From positions 1-32,933 of the forward strand of contig JALOOJ010000018.1 of NCBI GenBank assembly GCA_025454475.1: DNA of 32,933 nt. The letters are read 5' to 3'. The DNA comes from Anaerolineae bacterium (GTDB taxonomy: Bacteria > Chloroflexota > Anaerolineae > B4-G1 > SLSP01). The position numbers and the translations under genes are program-made. Under the pieces are notes generated by a model that was given only the letters and a program-made list of their open reading frames with translations, had not been told where the DNA came from and did not search any database. Positions 8,597 to 16,931 of this stretch are shown here, one piece after another; position 1 is the stretch's first letter; each line of letters starts with the position of its first letter.

Positions 8597-9784
8597 ATGA
8601 GAGTCCGGCGGATGACAGTCTCCCGCTCTATAGTGCCAACCAGTGTGCGATTGCACGTTCGCGCGTGGCGATCGACGGTGGCGCTGGTGTTGATGGTGCT
8701 ACTTCTCGCGGGGTGTGCCGGCGGAGGACTCCGCCACGAGAGCTGGCCCGGCATGATCTCTGCAGACGGTACGCTCTACGCCGCTAACCTTGCCCATGTT
8801 GAAGCTATCAACGCGGAGACGGGCAAGGTCTATTGGAGTTTCCCCGCAACCGAAGAGAGGAAGCCGCAACCGTTCTATGCTACACCGGTGCTGGTGCCAG
8901 AAGTGGGCGAACACGGGCTTCTCGTCGTAGCGGGGTTCACCGATCGCACGGTCTACGGGTTATCACTCGGCGCATCGCCTGCGGAGCGCCCCGATGAGGT
9001 CTGGCGCTTTCAAGGCGCCGGCGGGCAGTATGTGGGCAGCGGCATCGTGGCGGACGAGCTCTTCCTGATCGGCAATGGCGATGGCAGCGTGTACGCTCTG
9101 AATGTCTCTGACGGCACTGAGGTCTGGGAGTTCGCTACCCGCGACAGGGTGTGGGCGACGCCCGTAGTGGTCGATGGGGTTGTCTACATCGCATCACTTG
9201 ATCATCGTTTATATGCGGTGGATCTGCGTAGCGGCGCTGAGTTGTGGCACATAGAGGTCGCCGGAGCGATTGCCGCAACGCCGGTATACGCTGCCGGTCA
9301 CCTCTGGGTGGGCGATTTCGCCTCGAAGTTCTACCAGATCGACATGGATGCACGCGCGGTCAGTTGGACGTTCACGGCCGAAAACTGGTTGTGGGCGACG
9401 CCGGTGCTCTCAGGTAGCATTCTGTACGTTGCCGATATTGGGGGCAACGTCTATGCGCTGAACACCGAGACACTGACAATGGCCTGGGATGCGCCAGCCG
9501 TCGTGGGCGATGTGGTGCGGGGACGCCCGGCGCTCAGCGCCGATGGCGCTCAGCTCTTTGTCGCTGGCTATGAGAAGGGCAACGTTGTGGCCATCGACAC
9601 GGTCACGGGCCGTGTTCAACAGAGCTGGGGTATGACGCTGGCGAACCCGGGGCGGCTCCCGGGCGATCTTGTGCTGGATGACGCCCATCTCTATACGATG
9701 CCCGTGCTGGTGGCGGAGCGTGTGCAGGCGTTCGATCCAGCCACGGGGGAGCTGGTCTGGTCGTCGCCCGAGGCGGCGGAGTAG
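8597..9784 (+). CDS. PQQ-like beta-propeller repeat lipoprotein
   Basis: ATG 8597 with SD GGAGGAAG; lipobox LLLAGCAGG; repeated propeller blades (VYALNVSDGTEVWEF, LYAVDLRSGAELWHI, VYALNTETLTMAWD, VQAFDPATGELVWS). Confidence 0.85.
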   Translation: MRVRRMTVSRSIVPTSVRLHVRAWRSTVALVLMVLLLAGCAGGGLRHESWPGMISADGTLYAANLAHVEAINAETGKVYWSFPATEERKPQPFYATPVLVPEVGEHGLLVVAGFTDRTVYGLSLGASPAERPDEVWRFQGAGGQYVGSGIVADELFLIGNGDGSVYALNVSDGTEVWEFATRDRVWATPVVVDGVVYIASLDHRLYAVDLRSGAELWHIEVAGAIAATPVYAAGHLWVGDFASKFYQIDMDARAVSWTFTAENWLWATPVLSGSILYVADIGGNVYALNTETLTMAWDAPAVVGDVVRGRPALSADGAQLFVAGYEKGNVVAIDTVTGRVQQSWGMTLANPGRLPGDLVLDDAHLYTMPVLVAERVQAFDPATGELVWSSPEAAE

Positions 9785-9946
9785 AGCCTTTGCGCTGTCG
9801 GCAGACCCCGCTAGCGTTCGCCTGGGCTGTTGTGCCGTTCGGCAGATTACGCGGCGCGAGGTGTGGTAGAGGGATCAGTGCGGGCAGCTCGGAGCCAAAG
9901 CTGGCCCGTCCGAAGGTGTCTGTAGGATCAACTAGGAGAGTGTGTT

Positions 9947-10723
9947 GTGTTTGATGCCGTGTTAGTGCGACCTCTTATCAACGCTATGTTGCTGCTCTAC
10001 AAGTTCCTGGGTCAGGAGACGATCGTGGCGGTGACGATGATCACGCTCCTGTTAAGGCTCGCGACGACGCCGCTGCAGCTCAAGCAGCAAAAAGGAGTGA
10101 GACGACAGCAGGAACTCAAGCCGAAGCTGGATGAACTGCAGAAGAAATACAAAGACGACAAGAATCAGTACGCTCAGGAGCAGATGAAGCTGTACCGTGA
10201 GGCAGGGATTAACCCAGTTGCTGGATGTCTTCCGACGCTGATCCAGCTTCCGCTGATGATCGGCTTGTACCAGGCCATCATTCGTGTGCTGGCGGGAACG
10301 CCGTTGCAGCTCCTCGCCCTGCCCAAGGACATCTACCGCTGGATACCAAGTCTGAGCACGTTGGTGCCGCTAAAGAGCCAGTTCCTCTGGCTTGATCTGG
10401 CGATTCCCGATCCGCTCTTCATACTTCCGGTGCTGGTGGTCATCAGTGCTTGGTACTATCAGAAGCTCCTGACGCCACCCGCCACTGATGCGCAGGCAGC
10501 TGCGATGAATAAACAGATGATGCTGATGATGCCGCTGATGACTGGTTTCTTCACGCTTACCTACGCATCAGGCTTGGGCGTATACTTCCTGATCACGAAC
10601 CTCGTGGGTGTCCTGCAGTACTACCTCTTCCGCAGCCACTTCGCGCCGGCGACAGCAGCCCCATCCGGGAAGAGTCAGGAGAGCCCGACCCGTCCAGCGA
10701 AGAAGGCGCCCACAAAGAGCTAA
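9947..10723 (+). CDS. yidC: Membrane protein insertase YidC/Oxa1 family
   Basis: GTG start; TMITLLLRLATTPLQLKQQKGVRRQQELKPKLDELQKKYKDDKNQYAQEQMKLYREAGINPVAGCLPTLIQLPLMIGLYQAI. Confidence 0.95.
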   Translation: MFDAVLVRPLINAMLLLYKFLGQETIVAVTMITLLLRLATTPLQLKQQKGVRRQQELKPKLDELQKKYKDDKNQYAQEQMKLYREAGINPVAGCLPTLIQLPLMIGLYQAIIRVLAGTPLQLLALPKDIYRWIPSLSTLVPLKSQFLWLDLAIPDPLFILPVLVVISAWYYQKLLTPPATDAQAAAMNKQMMLMMPLMTGFFTLTYASGLGVYFLITNLVGVLQYYLFRSHFAPATAAPSGKSQESPTRPAKKAPTKS

Positions 10724-10837
10724 GGCTCTGCTATGGCGCCTCGCGCAGGCTCACCTGTCGGCGCGATGTGAGGTGTCGCTCGGATTGTGGCATGCGTGGC
10801 GGGCGGGCCCGCCGGTGTTGAGCAGGAGGATGCTTAG

Positions 10838-11812
10838 ATGGGATCGGATGATTCGGTAGTTGTGACTGCGCCTTCGGTAGAGGAGGCGATCATCGTCGGG
10901 CTCACGCGGCTGGTAGCCACCCGCGACGAGGTAGACATTGAGGTGCTTGACGAGGGCAGCCGCGGTTTCCTGGGCATTGGCGCACGCGAAGCGCGGGTAC
11001 GGCTGGAGCGCAGCGCGCACGAAGTCGTTCCGCCCGGTGTCGCTGTGACCCCCGCGGTTGGGGCTGGTGTATCGCCCGCGGCGGTGGCTTCGCCGGCCGC
11101 CGCCGAGCCTGGGACCGTGGAGGTAGTCTCCGCGACCGGCGGTACCGTGGCGGCACGTCCGCTTGGCCCGTCGCCCATCGACACGTCGCGGACTGAGGTG
11201 CCGCGCCGACAGAGCCAGCCGGCTGCAAAGCCGGCGCCTCGTGAACCGAAGCACACCGAGTCGTATGAGGCTCCCAAGCCTAAGCGAGGGGTGCGACCAT
11301 CGACGAAACGCGACGAGCCGGGCGCCGGCCAGGATCTGGACCGCGAGGGCCTCACGCGGCTAGCCGAAGATACGATGTCTCATATGCTCCTGGGACTGGA
11401 AGTCGAGGCTAGCGTTGAGTGGGTTGATGAGGACAGGCCGACGATCTGGATATCGCTAACGGGTCGCGACGCCGATGCGCTTGTCGGACCGCGCGCTCGA
11501 AACCTCCACGCGTTGCAGTACCTTGTGCGCGCTCTTATGTACCATCGGTCCGACGGCAGCTACAACGTCGTGGTTGATGCCGATGGGTATCGGAGGCGCC
11601 AGCGGCGCAGTCTCGAGATGATGGCCCAGGCCAAGGCGGATCAGGCTGTGGCTGAGGGGCGAATGGTGCGCCTGCGTGCGATGCCTCCGCACGAGCGCCG
11701 GATTGTTCACATCATCCTCCGTGATGATGATCGGGTGAGTACCGAGAGCGTGGGTAAAGGGCGTGATCGCGCCGTAACCATCGTGCCGCGAATGACTTCT
11801 GAGCCCAAGTGA
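10838..11812 (+). CDS. jag: Jag/SpoIIIJ-associated RNA-binding protein (Jag_N + KH + R3H) with long low-complexity linker
   Basis: Jag_N: VEEAIIVGLTRLVATRDEVDIEVLDEGSRGFLGIGAREARV; C-terminal KH/R3H: DADALVGPRARNLHALQYLV...PPHERRIVHIILRDDDRVSTESVGKGRDRAVTIVP; follows yidC. Confidence 0.92.
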   Translation: MGSDDSVVVTAPSVEEAIIVGLTRLVATRDEVDIEVLDEGSRGFLGIGAREARVRLERSAHEVVPPGVAVTPAVGAGVSPAAVASPAAAEPGTVEVVSATGGTVAARPLGPSPIDTSRTEVPRRQSQPAAKPAPREPKHTESYEAPKPKRGVRPSTKRDEPGAGQDLDREGLTRLAEDTMSHMLLGLEVEASVEWVDEDRPTIWISLTGRDADALVGPRARNLHALQYLVRALMYHRSDGSYNVVVDADGYRRRQRRSLEMMAQAKADQAVAEGRMVRLRAMPPHERRIVHIILRDDDRVSTESVGKGRDRAVTIVPRMTSEPK

Positions 11813-11854
11813 TGTCTGGCGTGACTGAAGCCCAACGGAAGGCGGCGCCGACAC

Positions 11855-12715
11855 GTGGGATGTAGTACGCTGTCCGGTCCGGTGGAGTACCTCGCCATAG
11901 GCCACGTCACGCATGACGTTCGCCCCGACCACTCCTTCACTGTTGGAGGCACAGTCTCCTATGCGGCGCTCACGGCCGCGGCGTTGGGGCGCCGGGCCGG
12001 TATTCTGACCAGCGCCGGCGACGACTTCGACGTCTCGGTCTTCAACGGCTCGGTTGCGGTAGCCTGCCACCGAGCAGCGCAGACAACGACCTTCACCAAC
12101 ACCTATGTGGATGGCCACAGGCATCAGTGGGTCCACAAGCTGGCAGATCCCCTTGATCGCGCATCGGTTCCCGTGGATTGGCAACAGCCACGCGTTGCCC
12201 ACATCGGTCCGGTGATTGGTGAGTGCGATCAGGCGCTTGTCCAGTGCTTCGGGCCGGGAACCTTTGTTGGCGTGACCCCGCAGGGGTATATGCGTTCGCA
12301 GGATGGTGGCGGCAGGGTGTTGGCTCACGCGTGGCAGGTCGACCCGCAGCTTCTGGCTCGCACGTCGGCGGTGGTGTTCAGCCTGGACGACATACGAGGC
12401 GATCTTCAGGCCGCCACGAGCCTCGCGCAACGTGCTCACCTGCTCGTGGTGACTATGGGGGCGCGAGGTGGCACTGTGTTCCTCGATGGAACGCCTACGC
12501 CGTTTCCCGCCCTGGATGTAGTTGAGGTCGACCCGACGGGCGCCGGCGACATCTTCGCTGCGACCTTCTTTGACGCGCTCTCCACGGGCGTTCATCCGAT
12601 GCCGGCTGCCCGCTTCGCGGCCTGTCTTGCCTCAAGGTCCGTCACACGGGTGGGGATCGCCGGTGTCCCCGGCTGGGAAGACATCGAGGCGTGCGAGGCT
12701 CTCCTGCACGTCTAG
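11855..12715 (+). CDS. PfkB-family carbohydrate kinase
   Basis: GGTVSYAALTAAALGRRAGILTSAGDDFD and C-terminal signature VDPTGAGDIFAATFFDAL; exact start uncertain. Confidence 0.85.
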   Translation: MGCSTLSGPVEYLAIGHVTHDVRPDHSFTVGGTVSYAALTAAALGRRAGILTSAGDDFDVSVFNGSVAVACHRAAQTTTFTNTYVDGHRHQWVHKLADPLDRASVPVDWQQPRVAHIGPVIGECDQALVQCFGPGTFVGVTPQGYMRSQDGGGRVLAHAWQVDPQLLARTSAVVFSLDDIRGDLQAATSLAQRAHLLVVTMGARGGTVFLDGTPTPFPALDVVEVDPTGAGDIFAATFFDALSTGVHPMPAARFAACLASRSVTRVGIAGVPGWEDIEACEALLHV

Positions 12716-12731
12716 GGTCCTGAGGTCTGTG

Positions 12732-13529
12732 ATGGCCCTACGCTATACGTTCGCCAACCAGAAAGGCGGTGTCGGGAAGACCACGACAGTGGTCAACTTG
12801 GCTGCGTCGATGGCGTTGTGGGGCTTCCGGACCTTGGTCGTTGATGCTGATCCCCAATGTAACGCAACCACCAGCCTGGGGCTGGACGCGCGGGCGCTGG
12901 AGCGCAGCGTCTACGAGGTGCTTGTCGGTGGGTTGCCTGTGCGTCAGGCCATCGTATCGACACGCTGGGATGGCCTCGATCTGCTTCCAAGCACTCCGGG
13001 CCTGGCTGGTGCGACCGTTGAGCTCAACGCGGAGCCTGCCCAGGAGCGCGTGGGGCGACTCGCTCGGGTCTTGGCGGGCGTCGAAGGGTACGATTATGTG
13101 CTAGTGGACTCGCCGCCGAGCCTGGGGGTGCTCACCGTGAATGCCCTAGTTGCTGCGCAGGGCGTCGTTGTACCCGTGCAATGCGAATACCTGGCCCTTG
13201 AAGGACTGACGCAGCTTACGCATACGATAACGCTCGTGCAGCGAGCGCTCAACCCGAACCTGGCGTTGCGAGGCGTGGTGATGACGATGTTCGACCGCCG
13301 TACAACGCTGGCGAATGAGGTGGTCTCGCAGGTTCGAAAGCACTTTCCCAAGCGGGTTTTTGAGTCGGTGATCCCGCGCAGTGTACGCCTCAGTGAGGCC
13401 CCAAGCTATGGCGAACCGGGTGTTGTTTACGCCCCACGCTCACAGGGCGCGGTTGCTTACTTGTGCTTGGCCCGTGAGTTACTTGTTGGAGATGGCCACA
13501 CCGTGGATTGGGAGCCCGAGCCAGGCTAA
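12732..13529 (+). CDS. parA: ParA/Soj-family chromosome partitioning ATPase
   Basis: MALRYTFANQKGGVGKTTTVVNLAASMA...VVDADPQCNATTSLG...DYVLVDSPPSLGVLTVNAL; start taken at ATG 12732 rather than the longer ORF at 12522. Confidence 0.9.
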   Translation: MALRYTFANQKGGVGKTTTVVNLAASMALWGFRTLVVDADPQCNATTSLGLDARALERSVYEVLVGGLPVRQAIVSTRWDGLDLLPSTPGLAGATVELNAEPAQERVGRLARVLAGVEGYDYVLVDSPPSLGVLTVNALVAAQGVVVPVQCEYLALEGLTQLTHTITLVQRALNPNLALRGVVMTMFDRRTTLANEVVSQVRKHFPKRVFESVIPRSVRLSEAPSYGEPGVVYAPRSQGAVAYLCLARELLVGDGHTVDWEPEPG

Positions 13530-13599
13530 CGAGTCAGGCATCAGCCCGCTAGGTAAGCCGCGGCTGCGAAGCCAGTTGAGTTTGGCAAGACTCGGAAGG

Positions 13600-16026
13600 T
13601 CAGGCGACCTGGAAGATCCGCTGGCGCCGTCGGATCTGGTGCACCGCCCACGATGCTGTCTGGGCAACCAATGGGTCCGTGGAGTCTGTGAGCGACCCCA
13701 GTACTGCCAAGTCCGACTCCTGCCCGATCTGCGCCAGTGTCAGTGCGCTGAGCACCTTGGCATCGGCATTCCCCTCCTGAGCGGCGCGCCGCAGCATCAC
13801 CATCGCGGCCTCCCCAACACCGAGTCCCTCTCCTTGGCGCGCAGCCCAGCCAATCAGCCAGTCGAGTTGGTCTGGCTGGGGTGGGGCGGTGATCATTCCA
13901 GGCGCTTGGTCTGACTCGTCCTGGGCTTGTAGTGCCAGCTCCGCGGCTGAACGCACCATCCACTCCTGATCCTCGCGCGCAATCTCAAGCAGTTTCTCTC
14001 GTGCCCAGTCTGAACTGATGCGGCCCAAGCCGTGCGCTGCCGCTCGACGCACGAACAGGTCGGGATGATGGGCGGCTTCCTCCAGGGCTACTTCACCTTG
14101 AGGGGCGCCAGCCAAGGCCTCGGCGATGACAAGCATTAACGCCGGATCGACCTCGGTCAGCGCACCGGCCAGCGCGGCATACGCCTCATCTGATCCGAGA
14201 TCCAGAAGCGCCTGGGCCGCGCTCTCGCGCACTTGTGCGGTCGCTTGCTCATCACGGAGCACAGACTCGAGCAAGGTCAGGTCGCTGTTCACCTTGCACA
14301 AACCCAAGCCTCGCAGTGCGGCGCCACGGATGTCCGGTGAAGCATTGCGCAGCATCTGGACGAAGAAAGCCCTGGCGCCGTCCCCTGCAACGAGCGCGAT
14401 TGTCCGACCGATGCTCGCCCGTGTCACCGGGTCCAGCGGGTCTATCATGAAGCTGCGCGCCAGGATCTTGATCATCGCACTGCGGCTGGGCGACTCGGGA
14501 TCGGAGACTGCGATCCAGCGGGCTATACGTGTCAAGGGAGTTCTGTCGCCGTCGATCTCCGCTCTTCTGACCAGGTTCTCTACCAGGGGCCCAATGTCCG
14601 CCACCCCAGCGTAGAACTCAGTAAGAACGTGCCACTGGGGGTCCTCCAGGTGAGCCTCAATGATCGCACTGCCGGCCTCCTCACGAACAAGATGGCACGC
14701 TGCCAGGTAGTCGGCAAGAATCGGGTGCGCGATCTGCCAAGTCCGACCATTCTGTCGGAGAAGCCCGCTCCCTGTCAGGATCTTCCGGACAGCTTCTTCC
14801 TGCCTGTGATCTTGTCCCGACCTACCTTCGCGTTGCGCCTCCAGGAGATCGCGCATGTCTTTGTTGGTCAGCACGGGCTGGCCATCGAGGCGCGCCCTGG
14901 CGGATACCGCCATCAAAGCATCCAAAGCAACCTGCTGCGCAGCGTCGACGAACTCCTCAGGCGCCTTCCCTAGCGGCACTGCCCCGATCTTGGTCGCGAT
15001 ATAGCGATCAACTGCTTCGACTGGGCGTGAAGGTAGATCGCCCGTTGCCAGGTGAACCATTGTGCGGATCTGGAGTTCCCACGGGGGAGCGCCAGCGTCC
15101 GCGGCCCTGGCTATGGCTGTAAGGGCCTCATCGTCAGGCGGCTCAGCCACACGTCCAAGCGACGACTGCCACGCTTCGTAGAGCGCCCGCCGCCATTGGC
15201 TGCGTCCCTGCGGGATAACCTCAATCGGCACAAATCCCGCAGCCGTGAGATCGCTGTACCCCTCGGGCGCCGCCGACACCATCCACACGGTGTCCGCAAA
15301 CTCATCGTCGGCTTCCGAGATGCGCAGAGCCACCTCAGCACGGCGGTCTGGGGCGAGTTGGTCCCAGTTGTCCAGGAGCACCAGGCAGGGCTCACGACGA
15401 AGCCGCTGGAGGAGCCACTGGGGTAGGACAGCAGGAAGGTACGCCGCGGCGGCTGTCACGATGGCCTCAGCGGCTGAAGACACCTTGCCCGCCGACGCTG
15501 AAGGGGTGTGGGCCAGGTCGATCCATAACGGGAGACGCCTCCGACCGCCCTTGCCGGCGGGTGCCAGGTTCTGCAGGGCCTGGTGCACCAAGTACACCAT
15601 GGCGGTCGTGCGGCCCGACCCCTGTGTGCCTGAGATGATCAGGCGTGGGTGTCCGGACAACAGCGCGGCCAAGGGGATCTCGACCGTACGCGGCGCGTTG
15701 GCGGCATCAGCCACCGACGCGGGTAGCGGCGCAGGTACCGCGAACGTCGGCGGGATGAACCCAGCACTGAGGTCCGCGGGTTCGAGCAGCAAGGAGTGCC
15801 TGAGTTGTTCATAGAGCGCGCTCAGGTACTTCTCCTCTTGGCTCGCACGCGCGCGACTGCGCCAAGCTGCGATAGGGGTCCACACCTTCTGGACAGCGAC
15901 GCCGATGGCCCGTCGCTGGCCATAGAGGATCGCGGCGATGATCCATGCAAAAGCTACGCCGATCGCCGCAGAGCGGATGTCGAACTGCCAGCCGCCACGG
16001 GCCTGAAGGGCGTCGATGGGATGCAC
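13600..16026 (-). CDS. Membrane-anchored NACHT/STAND-like NTPase with C-terminal HEAT-like repeats
   Basis: 808 aa, GTG start; N-terminal TM (AAIGVAFAWIIAAILYG); P-loop LIISGTQGSGRTT; Walker B PCLVLLDNWDQL; C-terminal HEAT-like helical repeats (DPSAR-style: DIRGAALRGLG, QVRESAAQALLDLGSDEA, FVRRAAAHGLGRI). Confidence 0.8.
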   Translation of the reverse strand: MHPIDALQARGGWQFDIRSAAIGVAFAWIIAAILYGQRRAIGVAVQKVWTPIAAWRSRARASQEEKYLSALYEQLRHSLLLEPADLSAGFIPPTFAVPAPLPASVADAANAPRTVEIPLAALLSGHPRLIISGTQGSGRTTAMVYLVHQALQNLAPAGKGGRRRLPLWIDLAHTPSASAGKVSSAAEAIVTAAAAYLPAVLPQWLLQRLRREPCLVLLDNWDQLAPDRRAEVALRISEADDEFADTVWMVSAAPEGYSDLTAAGFVPIEVIPQGRSQWRRALYEAWQSSLGRVAEPPDDEALTAIARAADAGAPPWELQIRTMVHLATGDLPSRPVEAVDRYIATKIGAVPLGKAPEEFVDAAQQVALDALMAVSARARLDGQPVLTNKDMRDLLEAQREGRSGQDHRQEEAVRKILTGSGLLRQNGRTWQIAHPILADYLAACHLVREEAGSAIIEAHLEDPQWHVLTEFYAGVADIGPLVENLVRRAEIDGDRTPLTRIARWIAVSDPESPSRSAMIKILARSFMIDPLDPVTRASIGRTIALVAGDGARAFFVQMLRNASPDIRGAALRGLGLCKVNSDLTLLESVLRDEQATAQVRESAAQALLDLGSDEAYAALAGALTEVDPALMLVIAEALAGAPQGEVALEEAAHHPDLFVRRAAAHGLGRISSDWAREKLLEIAREDQEWMVRSAAELALQAQDESDQAPGMITAPPQPDQLDWLIGWAARQGEGLGVGEAAMVMLRRAAQEGNADAKVLSALTLAQIGQESDLAVLGSLTDSTDPLVAQTASWAVHQIRRRQRIFQVA

Positions 16027-16034
16027 GGGTGGTG

Positions 16035-16730
16035 TTACCCCTCCTGGGGCTCGACCACCAAACGGTAACCTTGACCGCGCTCGCTTACAATCCGCTCGGG
16101 GTCCCTGGGGTCCTGTTCAATCTTCTGGCGCAAGTACCAGATGTAGAGCTTCAGGTAGTCTCGGCGATTGCTATACTCGGGCCCCCATACTCTCCGGAGC
16201 AGTGTGTCATGGGTGACGGTGCGACCTGCGTCCTGGACTAAGGCCGACAACAACTGGAACTCGGTCGGCGTCAGAGTGACCTCGCGGTTGTCGATTTTCA
16301 CCTCATGTGTGTCCAGGTTCACATGGAGATTCCCCGTGACGAATACCGTCTGCTCGCCGCGGGCGCGACGGGCGCGCGAGAGGGCCGCCTTAACTCGAGT
16401 CACGAGCTCTTTGTAGCCGAAGGGTTTGACGATGTAGTCATCGGCACCCAACCCCAGGCCGTAGGTGATGTTGTGTTCGTCACCCAACGCGGTCAGGAAC
16501 AGCACAGGGGCATCCGTGATGCGACGGAGGGCTTCATAGACGTGCCAGCCATCCATGTCGGGCATGAGGATGTCCAGAAGGACAAGGTTGGGTGTGCCCT
16601 GGCGAGCAAGTCTGAGGCCTACCTCACCACTGTTGGCGGTCTGCACGGCGTAACCGGCGCGTTCCAGGAGTAGCTGTACCAACTGAGCCAGGGCCTCATC
16701 GTCCTCAACCAGCAAGATCGTCTCGCTCAT
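16035..16730 (-). CDS. OmpR/PhoB-family response regulator
   Basis: Receiver: MSETILLVEDDEALAQLV...LVLLDILMPDMDGWHVYEAL...VLFLTAL...GADDYIVKPF; winged-helix: LTPTEFQLLSALVQDAGRTVTHDTLLRRVWG...VSERGQGYRL. Confidence 0.95.
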   Translation of the reverse strand: MSETILLVEDDEALAQLVQLLLERAGYAVQTANSGEVGLRLARQGTPNLVLLDILMPDMDGWHVYEALRRITDAPVLFLTALGDEHNITYGLGLGADDYIVKPFGYKELVTRVKAALSRARRARGEQTVFVTGNLHVNLDTHEVKIDNREVTLTPTEFQLLSALVQDAGRTVTHDTLLRRVWGPEYSNRRDYLKLYIWYLRQKIEQDPRDPERIVSERGQGYRLVVEPQEG

Positions 16731-16845
16731 CTCGTGCTCCTCGCTATGGGCTAAGGCGCGGACGCGACGCCCGGATTGAGGATGTCCTCACCGCTGCGCT
16801 AGATGGGAACCCTGTAGGCGCGCGACCCAAGTTACCAATACACCT

Positions 16846-16873
16846 ATATTAGGTTAAAATTCGCATTTGTCAA
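16846..16873 (-). promoter_or_regulatory. Sigma70-type promoter for response regulator/NTPase pair
   Basis: On the minus strand: TTGACA (16873-16868) - 16 nt - TAATAT (16851-16846), inside a locally AT-rich intergenic region. Confidence 0.55.
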
Positions 16874-16904
16874 ACCAAAGTCGGTCTGAGAGTTAGAAAT
16901 TAAC

Positions 16905-16920
16905 TAGTACTTTCGTACTA
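16905..16920. other. Perfect inverted repeat (possible operator or weak hairpin)
   Basis: TAGTAC-TTTC-GTACTA, 6-bp perfect arms, between the SEDS/PBP gene end and the response-regulator promoter. Confidence 0.4.
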
Positions 16921-16931
16921 AGTGATATACG

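Noticed and set aside
11456-12595. 379-aa minus-strand ORF antisense to jag and PfkB genes
   Set aside because: Overlaps two well-supported genes and has no domain signal; shadow ORF.
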